The notes: generated from the letters alone by a model not told the origin. DNA of 64,000 bases from JAVMKJ01 sp031732875 (GCA_031732875.1 JAVMKL010000271.1:14763-78762), one strand, 5' to 3'; counted from the stretch's first letter, positions 34,212-43,900 are shown. A program made the numbers and translations.

Positions 34212-36860
34212 GCCGGCGAGCGACTCGGACAAGGCGGCGGCCAAGCGGTCCGCCACCGGCCCGCCGCCAGACAGGATAGTATTGACTTTCAGCAGACGGC
34301 ACATCAGGACCAAGGTCCGGAGCCGGCATTGCCGCATGTCGGCCGCGTCCCCCCCAGTGCGATCTCCGGCGAAGTGGTCGTACCAGCGCAGGGGGCCGGC
34401 ACTGCCTTCCAGCCACAATCCCCCGGCTGGAAACGGTGGGGCGGAAGCGCGGCCATCCCGCTCCGGCGCGGCGGACACGACGAAGACGCGCTGGCCCCCG
34501 GCGGCGAGTTGGCCGGCGCGGCGCGCGGTTTCCAGCCACCCATTCCCCTGGCCGGCGGCGACCAGCAGGACCGATTCGCCCCACGCCGGGCCACCGCAGG
34601 CCGTCTCCAGTGCCGTCCGCGCCAGTTCCCGTTCCGCCCGCAGGGATGGATCGGTTGACAGATCGGGCTCGCCGGGGATACGCCAGCGCACGTCGCGCTC
34701 GTAGGTGGCGATGGTTCGGCAGAGACTTTGCAGCGCGGGGTTGCCGCGAACCCATCCCTGTCGGATGAACCAGCCTTTCACCGCGAGGTCTTCCGCCAGC
34801 CAGTCCAGAGTGCCGATCATTTTGGAAGTGTTGGCGGCGGGATGCCGGCGGTGGCGGTTGAGGGTTTCGGGAACGAACGCCACGTCACCTTGCCAGGCGA
34901 TGCCGGCGTAGGTGACCCAGTCGCCAGCGAAGCGGAAGGGAATGGCCGCCGCCACGGCGGCCAGCGCGGCGCTTCGGCGCATGATCACGGCGCTGGCGTT
35001 GATGATGGCGTTCTTATGGGCCAGCGCCAAGTTCAGTTCGTCCTGACCAGCGGCACGGTAGGCATGGCGCCAGCGTTCGGGGTCGAGGTCGTCGGTCCAG
35101 GCCAGATAGTCCGGACCGAGGGGTTCGCCGTCCGGTCCCACAGGCATGGACTGGCAGTAGGCCAGAGCCACACGCTCGTCGGTGAACCGAGCCAGCAGGG
35201 CGTCGAGCAAGCCCGGCTCGCAAAAATCATCCGATTCGGCGACCCAGACCAGCTCGCCCCGCGCCATTTCCAGCCCTTTTTGCCACTGAGCGAAGGGATT
35301 GCCCGAATTGCGCTCGTTGAACGAGAGCCTCACCGCGGCCCGGCCGGCATGGCTGTCGATGATGGCGTGGCTGGCATCGGTGGAGGCATCGTCGAGAATC
35401 AGTGTTTCGAAATCGCGGAAGGTCTGGCTGAAAATCGAATCGAAACGCTGCCGCAGCCAAGGAGCGCAATTGTAATTCGGCACGATCACGCTCAGGGGGT
35501 GGGGCCTGCCCGCGAGTTCGCGACACAGAGCAAGAATGCGCGGCGCCTCGTGGTCGCTGACATGGGTGGCGAGCAGTTTCTCGCGGGCGGCTGCCCCAAG
35601 CCGTGCCCGGAGATCCGGGAGCCGGGCCAGCAGTTCCACCTTTTCCGCCATCGCCGCCACGTCTTCGAAGGGGACTACAAAGCCGATCTCGTCAGCCACA
35701 AATGCCGACATCCCCCCCGCGTCGGCGAAACAGATGATCGGCAGCCCGCATTCGGCCGCTTCGAGGCAAACCAGCGGAAAGGGATCTTCTCGTGAAGGGA
35801 GCAGGAAAATATCGCCGGCGCGGAAGAGGGCGCGCGGATTCGGATGCGGCTGCAACAGTTGGATGCGACCCCTCAGGCCGTAGCGGTCGATCAGGTGCTC
35901 CATAACGGGGATGCGGCCATCCGTGCCATCACCTATCCAGTAAAAGTACGCGTCGGTGGCCTGCGATCCGACCACTCGCCGGGCGACCTCCACGAACAGA
36001 TCGGCGCCTTTGCGCCAGTCGCGCGTACCGCAACCGAAAATCAGGATGCCATCGTCGTTTACGCCCAGCGACTGGCGCAGGGCAACGGTCTCGGCCGGCC
36101 CCAGCGGGATTTCATCCAGTGGCTCGATGAAGGCATGGACCACCGAACCCCGGTCGCGGTCGATTCCGTGAGTGCTCACCAGATTGTCGAGCACCGGCAG
36201 GGATGCGGCGATGTAATGGTGGGTATGGCGCAGCATCAGCCGCAGGGTGCGATGGTCGGCGAAACGCCGCAACGACTGCTCGAGTTCGTGGACGTGGGTT
36301 ACGATGGGGGCTTCCAGTCCACCCAGCCAGCCATAGGCTTGGGCGGCAACCGCGGAGTTACCGTAGATCAGGTCCACTCTGCCGCCGCAGAACCGGCGCA
36401 CTACCTCGAGCCGTTCGCCTGGGGGTAGGTCCTTGGCCAGCACCATCATCGGGGCGAGCGGCCGAAAGGCCGGCAGGAGATCGCCACCTTCCAACAGCAG
36501 CAGATGCATCCTGGTCCAGGCATGACGCCCGAGCCAGCGCATGAGATGCAACAGCACCATCTGCGAACCGGCTTGGGCTGCATCGTGGCCGACGAAGAGG
36601 ATGGACAGCGGGGGTACCGGCAGGGATCGGGTCGCCGCGGGTTCCAGCGGTTGCGCCGGTTGGGGCGCGGGTTGGCCACGGGTGGTAACCGCACCGGCTG
36701 GAGCGATTCCCAGCCAGCGGCGGATCAGCACGACCAACCGGCGTTTCTGCTGGAACGAGAACCCTGGAGTTCGATAGTAGAGTCTGGAAAGCCAGGGCTT
36801 TAGCCTGGCGGTTCCGCCATTCAAAAGGCGGGCAACGTGCTGAACAAGAGGGACGTTCAT
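34200..36860 (-). CDS. Large multidomain glycosyltransferase (GT4 plus GT2 plus C-terminal extension)
   Basis: An 886-aa protein. After a basic, proline-rich N-terminus comes a GT4 domain (about 85-440): LSILFVGHDAAQAGSQMVLL, FGCGTRDWRKGADLFVEVAR and LLPSREDPFPLVCLEAAECG with the nucleotide-sugar glutamate. A GT2 domain follows (about 450-680): SVIVPNYNCAPWLRQRFDSI, LILDDASTDAS and VWVAESDDFCEPGLLDAL. The last 170 residues look like the start of another Rossmann domain (ESVLLVAAGQGNGWLETARR) that stops early. It probably assembles surface glycan; the sugars are unknown. Confidence 0.8.
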   Translation of the reverse strand: MNVPLVQHVARLLNGGTARLKPWLSRLYYRTPGFSFQQKRRLVVLIRRWLGIAPAGAVTTRGQPAPQPAQPLEPAATRSLPVPPLSILFVGHDAAQAGSQMVLLHLMRWLGRHAWTRMHLLLLEGGDLLPAFRPLAPMMVLAKDLPPGERLEVVRRFCGGRVDLIYGNSAVAAQAYGWLGGLEAPIVTHVHELEQSLRRFADHRTLRLMLRHTHHYIAASLPVLDNLVSTHGIDRDRGSVVHAFIEPLDEIPLGPAETVALRQSLGVNDDGILIFGCGTRDWRKGADLFVEVARRVVGSQATDAYFYWIGDGTDGRIPVMEHLIDRYGLRGRIQLLQPHPNPRALFRAGDIFLLPSREDPFPLVCLEAAECGLPIICFADAGGMSAFVADEIGFVVPFEDVAAMAEKVELLARLPDLRARLGAAAREKLLATHVSDHEAPRILALCRELAGRPHPLSVIVPNYNCAPWLRQRFDSIFSQTFRDFETLILDDASTDASHAIIDSHAGRAAVRLSFNERNSGNPFAQWQKGLEMARGELVWVAESDDFCEPGLLDALLARFTDERVALAYCQSMPVGPDGEPLGPDYLAWTDDLDPERWRHAYRAAGQDELNLALAHKNAIINASAVIMRRSAALAAVAAAIPFRFAGDWVTYAGIAWQGDVAFVPETLNRHRRHPAANTSKMIGTLDWLAEDLAVKGWFIRQGWVRGNPALQSLCRTIATYERDVRWRIPGEPDLSTDPSLRAERELARTALETACGGPAWGESVLLVAAGQGNGWLETARRAGQLAAGGQRVFVVSAAPERDGRASAPPFPAGGLWLEGSAGPLRWYDHFAGDRTGGDAADMRQCRLRTLVLMCRLLKVNTILSGGGPVADRLAAALSESLAGSAG

Positions 36861-36911
36861 GTCGGTTTTTCTGTCGTCCGGTGCGACTGCTTGATACAGC
36901 TCGCGGGTTTA

Positions 36912-39032
36912 TCACGTGCGATCCGATCCTGGAGGGCATGCCGTGGAACCTAGGGCGTTCCGGGTCGCTTCCAGATAGCGGTGACCGTACTTGCGGTCCG
37001 GTTCGAGATGGTTACCCTCGGCCCACTCGTTCCAGGCATTGACGAAGACCAGCCGTTCGTTTGCGGCGCGGAACCAGCGGGTCTCGGTTACAATCCGTTT
37101 CAGCCACCGCTCGTAATATTCCGGCTCGGTACCCAGGAAAATGTCGCTGTTATCCTGCCGGCGGGCGGTGTTGTCCCAGGACGGCATGGCGGTACGGAAG
37201 AATGGATAAGGCATCAGTGGCCGGTTCATGAAGAAGTCGGCGGTGGCAACGTAGTCGAAGAATCGACCTTGGAAGTTCGGGTTGAGCACCTCCGCCGGCC
37301 GCTCGGCCAACACGGCCATGGCATGGGGCGGAAATTCGACGGCGGCGTCGAAGCCGAACTCGCGCGGATCGACGATGAAGCCGAGGCTTTGCACCGCGGC
37401 CAGATAGGGATTGCCCAGTCCGACTTCGCGGCAGTAGCGACGCCAGATCCCGGCGGTGACAGCGGCATCGGGCAGCAGGCCAGGCTGGTAGACCAGCAGC
37501 AGTGGTCGGCCGTCGATCCGAATATAGCGCCGGTCGCGCAGGGCGGGCTCCAGGGTCCGAATGAAGTTCAGATCATCCTCATTGGAATGTTCCTGGGCGA
37601 TCAGGATTTCGGCGTCGAGACCGTCCCAGCGCCGGCTCCAGTTCTCGTTGGCCCAGCAGACGCAGAAAGGAAAATCCGGGTGACCCGACCGCACCACCTC
37701 GTCGAGCGGACGGTTCAACAGCCGCTTGCCGGCAAACCAGTAATAATAGTAGCAGAAGCCGTAAATGCCGTAGCGCCGGGCCAGGACAACCTGCTCGTCG
37801 CGGACCTCGGGCACCCGCAAGTCATAGAAGCCGAGATCGGCCGGCAGACGCGGCTGGTAGTGGCCAGCGAAGTTAGGCAGGGCCTTGGCGACGTTGGCCC
37901 AGTCGGTGAAACCCTTGCCCCACCAACGGTCATTTTCCGGGATCGGGTGATACTGGGGCAGATAGAAGGCAATCAGCCTGACTCGATCGCGCGCCTTCAG
38001 GATTTCGCCCCAGCGCCGCAGGTGGATTTCCCTGTTGCGTTCGATTTGCCGCAACTTGTGCCCGTCCTGGCTGGTCGCAACACTCGGAGAGTGGATTACT
38101 TCGGCGGCCGGCTGGTAGATGACCTTGCGGCCCCGCGCCCACACCCGCAGCGACAGGTCGCAATCCTCGAAACAGGCCAGCGCGTGGACTTCATCGAAAC
38201 CACCCAGGTCCCGAAACAGTTCCGTTTCGATCAACAGGCAGGCCCCGGAGCAGTGGTCTACCTCGCGCGGAGCGCCGTTAAACCACGGCTTGGCCGGATC
38301 GTCATTCAGGCCGATCCGTTCCACCGTACCGTCCGGGCGCAGGGCGGCACCGGCTTCCCACAGGTAGCCGTTGGGCTGAATCAGCTTGGCGCCGGCGATT
38401 CCGACCTCCGGGATGGTGGCGAAGACCTCCAGCAGCCGGTCCAGCCAGCCCGACAGCACCTGGGTGCTGTTGTCGAGGAACAGCAGGTAGCGGCCCCGCG
38501 CCCGTTCGGCACCGCGGTTGGCGACGCGCGGGAAGCCGAGGTTTTCCGGATTGCGGAGATAACGCAGGCCAGGGATGTCGGCGAGCAAACGCTCGGTGGC
38601 ATCGCTGGAGGAATCGTCCACCACGATGATCTCACAACAGGCCTCGGGCGGGTTACGCTGGATTGTGGTCAAGCAGCGGACCGTGTGCTCGACTTGGTTG
38701 AAGGTTGTAATGACGACCGAGACCAATGGTTCGTCGTGCGCGGCGAAGCGCAGGCCGGCGGCTAGGTCATCCACCCCATTCGGGCCGATTTCCAGCAGCA
38801 CCGGTGGCGGCAAGGGCGGCAGCGGCACCCCGAGATCGGCTATCATTGTCGCCGGCCGAATAGCTGAAGTCTGTACAAGCCACTGCTGGTAGTTGGCGCT
38901 GTATTTCAACAACGGCCCCAGATACCGGTAGATCAAGGATTTCAGACGCCATCTAACGGGGAGCGTCAACGGTAGCCGGCGATAGAGAAAGCGGGCTGCC
39001 CGACTGGCCAGGACTCGGGTTCTACTGGGCAT
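36912..39032 (-). CDS. GT2 glycosyltransferase fused to a WbsX-like domain
   Basis: A 706-aa protein. A GT2 domain (about 100-345) has VSVVITTFNQVEHTVRCLTT, IIVVDDSSSDATERLL, LFLDNSTQVLSGWLDRLLEV (DxD position altered to DNS) and LACFEDCDLSLRVWARG. From about residue 350 comes a WbsX/GH99-like domain: RLIAFYLPQYHPIPENDRWW, GFTDWANVAKALPNF, FCVCWANENWSRRWDG and FVNAWNEWAEGNHLEPD. WbsX proteins occur in rhamnan and O-antigen loci. The fusion suggests two coupled steps in glycan synthesis; specificity cannot be read from the sequence. Confidence 0.82.
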   Translation of the reverse strand: MPSRTRVLASRAARFLYRRLPLTLPVRWRLKSLIYRYLGPLLKYSANYQQWLVQTSAIRPATMIADLGVPLPPLPPPVLLEIGPNGVDDLAAGLRFAAHDEPLVSVVITTFNQVEHTVRCLTTIQRNPPEACCEIIVVDDSSSDATERLLADIPGLRYLRNPENLGFPRVANRGAERARGRYLLFLDNSTQVLSGWLDRLLEVFATIPEVGIAGAKLIQPNGYLWEAGAALRPDGTVERIGLNDDPAKPWFNGAPREVDHCSGACLLIETELFRDLGGFDEVHALACFEDCDLSLRVWARGRKVIYQPAAEVIHSPSVATSQDGHKLRQIERNREIHLRRWGEILKARDRVRLIAFYLPQYHPIPENDRWWGKGFTDWANVAKALPNFAGHYQPRLPADLGFYDLRVPEVRDEQVVLARRYGIYGFCYYYYWFAGKRLLNRPLDEVVRSGHPDFPFCVCWANENWSRRWDGLDAEILIAQEHSNEDDLNFIRTLEPALRDRRYIRIDGRPLLLVYQPGLLPDAAVTAGIWRRYCREVGLGNPYLAAVQSLGFIVDPREFGFDAAVEFPPHAMAVLAERPAEVLNPNFQGRFFDYVATADFFMNRPLMPYPFFRTAMPSWDNTARRQDNSDIFLGTEPEYYERWLKRIVTETRWFRAANERLVFVNAWNEWAEGNHLEPDRKYGHRYLEATRNALGSTACPPGSDRT

Positions 39033-39336
39033 GGGATTGTCTGATGAGGTTCCGCAGCCTAGACGGCCCGGGAGCGGTGATGGTGATTTGGGCTGAATGT
39101 AGCAGCTATCTCGATAAATTCGCTGAAAACGATGGCTTGCGAAAGTATTCTAGGGCATTGCCGCCCGATGTGAAACCGCGCTGGAGGGAACGGGGAGGAT
39201 GACCGGGGCGCGACCGAGCGCACCAAGGTTTCGGACGGAGAAGCGGTGAGGATGTCGACTCATGGAACCGCTTCGGGGTCGTTATCGTCGACCGAGGAAC
39301 AACCGGCTTCCAGCAACCCGGCCGATACCGCGGGCG
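39033..39336. other. Intergenic region without a recognisable gene
   Basis: These 304 bases separate the WbsX-like gene start from the 3' end of the dehydrogenase gene; both genes are on the minus strand. The part near 39090-39160 is relatively AT-rich and probably contains the promoter of the WbsX-like gene. I see no tRNA, repeat or convincing ORF. Confidence 0.5.
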
Positions 39337-40293
39337 TCACCCCACCACCCGCACCGGGACGCCATCGAGATAGCCCCGAACGTTCTCCGCCAGTTGCTCG
39401 ACCAGCCGCTGGCGCGATTCGCGACTGCCCCAGGCGCAGTGCGGTGTGACGATCAGATTGGGGATATCGGGCGCCAGCAGCGGATTGCCGGCCACCGGTG
39501 GTTCCAGGCTCAGCACGTCCACCCCCGCCCCGCCCAGCGCGCCCAGGCGTAGCGCCTCGGCCAGCAACGCTTCGTCCACCAGCCCGCCGCGCGCCGTGTT
39601 GATCAGAATGGCATCGCGGCGCATCAGCGCCAGTTCCCATGCCCCGATCAGGCCGCGGGTCCCCGGCGTCAGCGGGCAGTGCAGGCTGAGCACGTCCACC
39701 TGCGGCAGCAGAATCGGCAAGGGAACCCGGCCTTCCTCCGGCTCCACCGTGCCGGGGCGCTGGGCGCGCAGCACCCGCATCCCGAACGCCTCGGCCACCC
39801 GCGCCACGCCTCGGCCCAGTTCGCCGTAACCGACGATGCCCATCGCTTTACCAGCCAGTTCGCGGATTGGAAAATCCAGCAGACAAAACTGGCTGGCCCG
39901 CTGCCAGTGACCTCCTCGCACCGCCCGCCGATACTCCGGCAAGCGGGTGTACAGCGCCAGCAACAGCGCGTACACATGCTGGACCACCGCCGGCGTGACA
40001 TGGCCCCGGCAGTTGCAGACCGTGACGCCCTGCTCGGTCGCCGCCGCCAGATCCACGTTGTTGACGCCGGTGGCGGCGATGCAAATCAGTTCCAGCCGCC
40101 GGGCCTTTCGGAGTGTGGCGGCATCCAGCACCACCTTGTTGCTGATCACCACCTCGGCCTCGGCGATGCGTGCGGCAACCTCTTCGGGAGCGGTGGCAGG
40201 ATAGTAACGCCAATCCGGCAGCACGCGGTCGATGGCGCCGAAATCGAGATCGTCGCAACCCAGCGAATCCCGATCGAGAAACACACCCAGCAT
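39337..40293 (-). CDS. D-2-hydroxyacid dehydrogenase (glycerate dehydrogenase-like)
   Basis: A 318-aa NAD(P)-dependent dehydrogenase. The Rossmann motif is KAMGIVGYGELGRGVARVAE (about 147-166); the catalytic set is Arg in LINTARGGLVDEALL (about 228-242), Glu in the DVLSLEPP region (about 262) and His in VTPHCAWGSRESRQRL (about 284-299). The sequence is close to hydroxypyruvate reductase/glycerate dehydrogenase (HprA), but phosphoglycerate or other 2-hydroxyacids cannot be excluded. It is divergent from hemH. Confidence 0.85.
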   Translation of the reverse strand: MLGVFLDRDSLGCDDLDFGAIDRVLPDWRYYPATAPEEVAARIAEAEVVISNKVVLDAATLRKARRLELICIAATGVNNVDLAAATEQGVTVCNCRGHVTPAVVQHVYALLLALYTRLPEYRRAVRGGHWQRASQFCLLDFPIRELAGKAMGIVGYGELGRGVARVAEAFGMRVLRAQRPGTVEPEEGRVPLPILLPQVDVLSLHCPLTPGTRGLIGAWELALMRRDAILINTARGGLVDEALLAEALRLGALGGAGVDVLSLEPPVAGNPLLAPDIPNLIVTPHCAWGSRESRQRLVEQLAENVRGYLDGVPVRVVG

Positions 40294-40327
40294 GAGGGAA
40301 CCTCCAGTGGAAGATTCGTTTCATTAT

Positions 40328-40375
40328 AGGCACCGAGGCATTCAGGCATCGCCGGAAAAGACAGGCACCGAGGCA
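40328..40375. repeat. 13-bp direct repeat between divergent dehydrogenase and hemH genes
   Basis: AGGCACCGAGGCA occurs at 40328-40340 and again at 40363-40375, 35 bases apart, just upstream of the hemH start. It may be a pair of regulator half-sites or a chance short duplication. Confidence 0.5.
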
Positions 40376-40378
40376 CAA

Positions 40379-41491
40379 ATGACGACATCAACCATTATTT
40401 CCAATGCGTTCACGCACGACCAACCCGCCTGCGCCGGCATCCTGCTCGCCAATCTCGGCACGCCCGACGCGTCCACGCCCGAGGCGGTGCGCCGCTATCT
40501 GGCCGAATTTCTCTGGGATCCGCGGGTGGTGGAAATTCCCCGCCCGCTGTGGTGGCCGATCCTGCACGGCGTCATCCTGCGAGTCCGGCCGGCCCGGTCG
40601 GCGCGCAAGTATCAGGCCATCTGGACTCCGGAGGGCTCGCCGCTGCTGGTTGTCGCCCGCCGGCAGGCGGCGGCGATCGCGGCGCAACTGGCGGAACGCT
40701 GCCCCGGCCCGGTCCGGGTGGCGGTCGGGATGCGCTACGGCAACCCCTCCATCCCCGCCGCGCTGGCGGAACTGCGGGCCGCCGGCGTCCGCCGCCTGCT
40801 GGTGCTGCCGCTGTACCCGCAATATTCCGCCGCCACGGTCGCCTCGACCTTCGATGCGGTCGCCGCGGAACTGCGAACCTGGCGCTGGCTGCCGGAACTG
40901 CGCTTCGTCGCCCACTACCACGACGATCCGGGCTATCTGGATGCCCTGGCCGCCCGCATCCGCGCGGCCCGCGCCGAACAACCCGGCGAGCGGCTGCTGT
41001 TCTCCTTCCACGGCCTGCCCAGGCGCAATCTGCTCGCCGGCGACCCCTACCATTGCCAGTGTCACAAGACCGCCCGGCTGGTCGCGGAACGGCTGGGACT
41101 CCGGTCCGACGCCTGGGCAGTCGCTTTCCAGTCCCGTTTCGGCCGCGCCGAATGGTTGCGACCCTACACCAATGTGCTGCTGGGCGATTGGGCGAAGTCC
41201 GGGGTCAAAAGCGTCGACGTGGCCTGTCCGGGCTTCGCGGCAGACTGCCTGGAGACCTTGGAGGAAATCGCTATCGAAAACCGCCGGGCGTTCCTGGAGG
41301 CCGGCGGCGAACGTTATCGCTACCTCCCGGCCCTGAACGACGCTCCCGCTCATATCGAGGCACTGGTCGACATCATCTGCCATCATGCCGCCGGCTGGCC
41401 GGAATTCAACGCCGGTTACGATGCGGCCACCGTCGCCGCCGAACGCACGGCCAGCCGCGACCGAGCCCAAGCCATGGGCGCGGCGGCCTGA
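40379..41491 (+). CDS. hemH: Ferrochelatase
   Basis: Inserts ferrous iron into protoporphyrin IX, the last step of heme synthesis. The 370-aa protein has GILLANLGTPDASTPEAVRR (about 19-38), FLWDPRVVEIPRPLWWPIL, AVGMRYGNPSIPAAL, the active-site His in FSFHGLPRRNL (about 210-220) and CPGFAADCLETLEEI with the C-terminal glutamates. The ATG at 40379 gives the standard N-terminus; an in-frame upstream Met near 40232 would extend over the divergent gene. Confidence 0.95.
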   Translation: MTTSTIISNAFTHDQPACAGILLANLGTPDASTPEAVRRYLAEFLWDPRVVEIPRPLWWPILHGVILRVRPARSARKYQAIWTPEGSPLLVVARRQAAAIAAQLAERCPGPVRVAVGMRYGNPSIPAALAELRAAGVRRLLVLPLYPQYSAATVASTFDAVAAELRTWRWLPELRFVAHYHDDPGYLDALAARIRAARAEQPGERLLFSFHGLPRRNLLAGDPYHCQCHKTARLVAERLGLRSDAWAVAFQSRFGRAEWLRPYTNVLLGDWAKSGVKSVDVACPGFAADCLETLEEIAIENRRAFLEAGGERYRYLPALNDAPAHIEALVDIICHHAAGWPEFNAGYDAATVAAERTASRDRAQAMGAAA

Positions 41492-41623
41492 ATCGGACCA
41501 GTAGGACAATTCCGGTCTCCTTTGCAAAACCGCCTTCTATACTCAGTTGAACGGCGACCGCTCGCCAGCGACGACCGCCGGCGGCCCGCAGTGCTGTCCC
41601 GAATCCGACCCGTTGACGACAAC

Positions 41624-42376
41624 ATGATCCATGGCGTTCTGCTCGACCTGGAAGGCGTATTATACGTTGGAGCTTATCCCATGCCCGGCGCCCGCGAGGC
41701 GCTGCTCAGCCTGCGCGCGGCCGGCATTCCGATGCGATTCGTCACCAACAGCACCCGGCTCACCCGCGGCGCCATCATTAACCGGCTGGCGCGCATGGGC
41801 CTGGAGGTACCGATCCAGCACCTGTTCACGCCCGCGGTCGCGGCCCGGCACTACTTGATCACCCGCAAGCTGACGCCCCATCTTCTGATTCACCCCGACC
41901 TCCGCGGCGAGTTTGCCGACCTGCTCGGTCCTCCCCCGGGCGCGGTCCTGCTGGGCGACGCTGGATCCGACTTCACCTACGAGGCGCTCAACCAGTGCTT
42001 CCGGTTGCTGCTCGACGGATTGCCGCTGCTGGCGATGGGTTCCAACCGCTACTTCCGCAACGGCAACGGCCTCAACCTGGATATCGGCCCGTTCATGGCG
42101 GCGCTGGAATACGCCGCCGAATTGGAGGCGGTGGTATTGGGGAAGCCGGCTCCTGAATTTTTCCAGGCCGCGGTCAACAGCCTCGACCTGCCGCCGCACG
42201 ACGTGGCGATGGTCGGCGACGACGCTGACATGGACGTGCGCGGAGCGCTGGCCGCCGGTCTGCGCGGGGTGCTGGTGCGGACCGGCAAATACCGCCCCGG
42301 AGACGAGGCCAAGGTCGCGCCCCAAGGCGGCCGGGTGTTCGACGATCTCGACGCCGTGGTGGATTACATTCTTTAA
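41624..42376 (+). CDS. HAD-IIA phosphatase (TIGR01458/LHPP-like)
   Basis: A 250-aa protein of the HAD subfamily IIA. The nucleophile motif is GVLLDLEGVLYVG (residues 4-16), with Glu in place of the second Asp of DxDG. MRFVTNSTRLTRGAI is motif II, and VVLGKPAPEFF with VAMVGDDADMDVRGALAAG are motifs III and IV. It resembles the TIGR01458 family, related to LHPP. The ATG at 41624 is chosen because it directly precedes the nucleophile strand; an in-frame Met at 41522 would add 34 unconserved residues. Confidence 0.85.
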   Translation: MIHGVLLDLEGVLYVGAYPMPGAREALLSLRAAGIPMRFVTNSTRLTRGAIINRLARMGLEVPIQHLFTPAVAARHYLITRKLTPHLLIHPDLRGEFADLLGPPPGAVLLGDAGSDFTYEALNQCFRLLLDGLPLLAMGSNRYFRNGNGLNLDIGPFMAALEYAAELEAVVLGKPAPEFFQAAVNSLDLPPHDVAMVGDDADMDVRGALAAGLRGVLVRTGKYRPGDEAKVAPQGGRVFDDLDAVVDYIL

Positions 42377-42482
42377 GCGCGCCGGCGGCGCGGCGAGGTG
42401 TAAGGCCGATGCGGATTGCGGGTAGAATCGCCCGAATGAAGCCCGGTCCCGCCTCCCTTTCCGCACCGAATTCGGAGTTGCC

Positions 42483-43433
42483 ATGCGTCCCCTGTTTCCC
42501 GACATCAAGCCCTACGCCACCCAGCGCCTCGCCGTGGACGACCTTCATACCCTGTACGTCGAGGAATGCGGCATTCCCCAAGGATTGCCGGTGTTGTTCC
42601 TGCACGGCGGCCCCGGTGCCGGCTGCGAACCGACGCACCGGCGGTTCTTCGATCCGCAACGCTATCGCATCGTGCTGTTCGACCAGCGCGGCTGTGGCCA
42701 GTCCAGCCCGCACGCCGAATTGCACGATAACACCACCTGGCACCTGGTGGCGGATATCGAAAGGTTGCGCGAGCACCTGAACATCCAGCGCTGGGTGGTG
42801 TTCGGCGGCTCCTGGGGATCCACGCTGGCGCTGGCCTATGCCGAGACCCACCCGGAACGAGTGCTGGCGCTGATCGTGCGCGGCATCTTCCTGTGCCGCG
42901 ATCAGGACATTTACTGGTTCTATCAGGCCGGCGCCAACCGCCTGTTCCCCGATCTGTGGGAGCACTTCCTGGCCCCGATCCCGGCGGCGGAGCGCGATGA
43001 CCTGGTGCGGGCCTACTACCGGCGTCTGACCGGGAGCAACGAACTGGAGCGGCTGCGGGCGGCGAAGGCCTGGTCGGTGTGGGAAGGCGCCACCCTGACG
43101 CTGGAAAGCAACCCGGCCGTGGTCGAACAGTTCGGCGAAGCCCGCCGGGCGCTGGGCCTGGCCCGCATCGAGTGCCACTACTTCGTCCACCACTGCTTCA
43201 TGGAGCCGGATCAACTGCTGCGCGACGCTGGCCGGCTGCAGGGTATCCCAGGGGTCATCGTCCACGGCCGCTACGATGTGGTCTGCCCGCCGGATAACGC
43301 TTGGGCGCTGCACCGCGCCTGGCCGGAGGCGGAACTGCGGATCGTCACCCCCGCCGGCCATGCCGCCAGCGAGCCCGGCATCGTCGACGCGCTGGTCACC
43401 GCTACCCAGGCCTTCGCCGACCGGCTGGCATGA
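42483..43433 (+). CDS. pip: Proline iminopeptidase
   Basis: An alpha/beta-hydrolase that removes N-terminal proline from peptides. The 316-aa protein has the oxyanion segment LHGGPGAGCEPTHRRFFDP (about 40-58), the nucleophile in VVFGGSWGSTLALAYAE (about 106-122), VHGRYDVVCPPDNAW with the Asp (about 260-274) and the His in VTPAGHAASEPGI. The stop overlaps the dtd start (ATGA at 43430-43433). Confidence 0.93.
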   Translation: MRPLFPDIKPYATQRLAVDDLHTLYVEECGIPQGLPVLFLHGGPGAGCEPTHRRFFDPQRYRIVLFDQRGCGQSSPHAELHDNTTWHLVADIERLREHLNIQRWVVFGGSWGSTLALAYAETHPERVLALIVRGIFLCRDQDIYWFYQAGANRLFPDLWEHFLAPIPAAERDDLVRAYYRRLTGSNELERLRAAKAWSVWEGATLTLESNPAVVEQFGEARRALGLARIECHYFVHHCFMEPDQLLRDAGRLQGIPGVIVHGRYDVVCPPDNAWALHRAWPEAELRIVTPAGHAASEPGIVDALVTATQAFADRLA

Positions 43434-43900
43434 TCGGGTTGCTGCAACGGGTCGCGGAAGCGCGGGTCGAGGTCGGCGGCGAAACCGTCGGCGCCATCGG
43501 CCCGGGCCTGCTGGTGCTGGTCGGGGTCGAGCGGAGCGACGGTGGGCGGGAGGCCGACCGGCTGCTGGAACGGTTGCTGGGCTATCGGATGTTCGCCGAC
43601 GCCGCGGGCAAGATGAACCTGAGCGTGCGCGAGATCGGCGGCGGCGTGCTGCTGGTGCCGCAGTTCACCCTGGCGGCGGACACCGGCAAGGGCATGCGCC
43701 CCAGCTTCACCCCGGCCGCGCCGCCGGCCGAGGGCGAACGGCTGTTCGAGTACCTGGTCCAACAGACCCGCCAGCAACACGCGCCGGTCGCGACCGGCCG
43801 CTTCGGTGCCCACATGCGGGTCGGCCTGACCAACGACGGCCCGGTAACGTTCTGGCTGCGAGTCGCGCCGGCCGGCACCGACGGCAACCCGCCGACCTGA
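43430..43900 (+). CDS. dtd: D-aminoacyl-tRNA deacylase
   Basis: Hydrolyses D-amino acids (and glycine from tRNA-Ala) off mischarged tRNA. The 156-aa length is close to the family. The active-site motifs are VPQFTLAADTGKGMRPSF (about 76-93), with the Thr in QFTL, and GLTNDGPVTFWL (about 133-144), the Gly-Pro motif that enforces chirality. It is translationally coupled to pip by a 4-base overlap. Confidence 0.94.
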   Translation: MIGLLQRVAEARVEVGGETVGAIGPGLLVLVGVERSDGGREADRLLERLLGYRMFADAAGKMNLSVREIGGGVLLVPQFTLAADTGKGMRPSFTPAAPPAEGERLFEYLVQQTRQQHAPVATGRFGAHMRVGLTNDGPVTFWLRVAPAGTDGNPPT

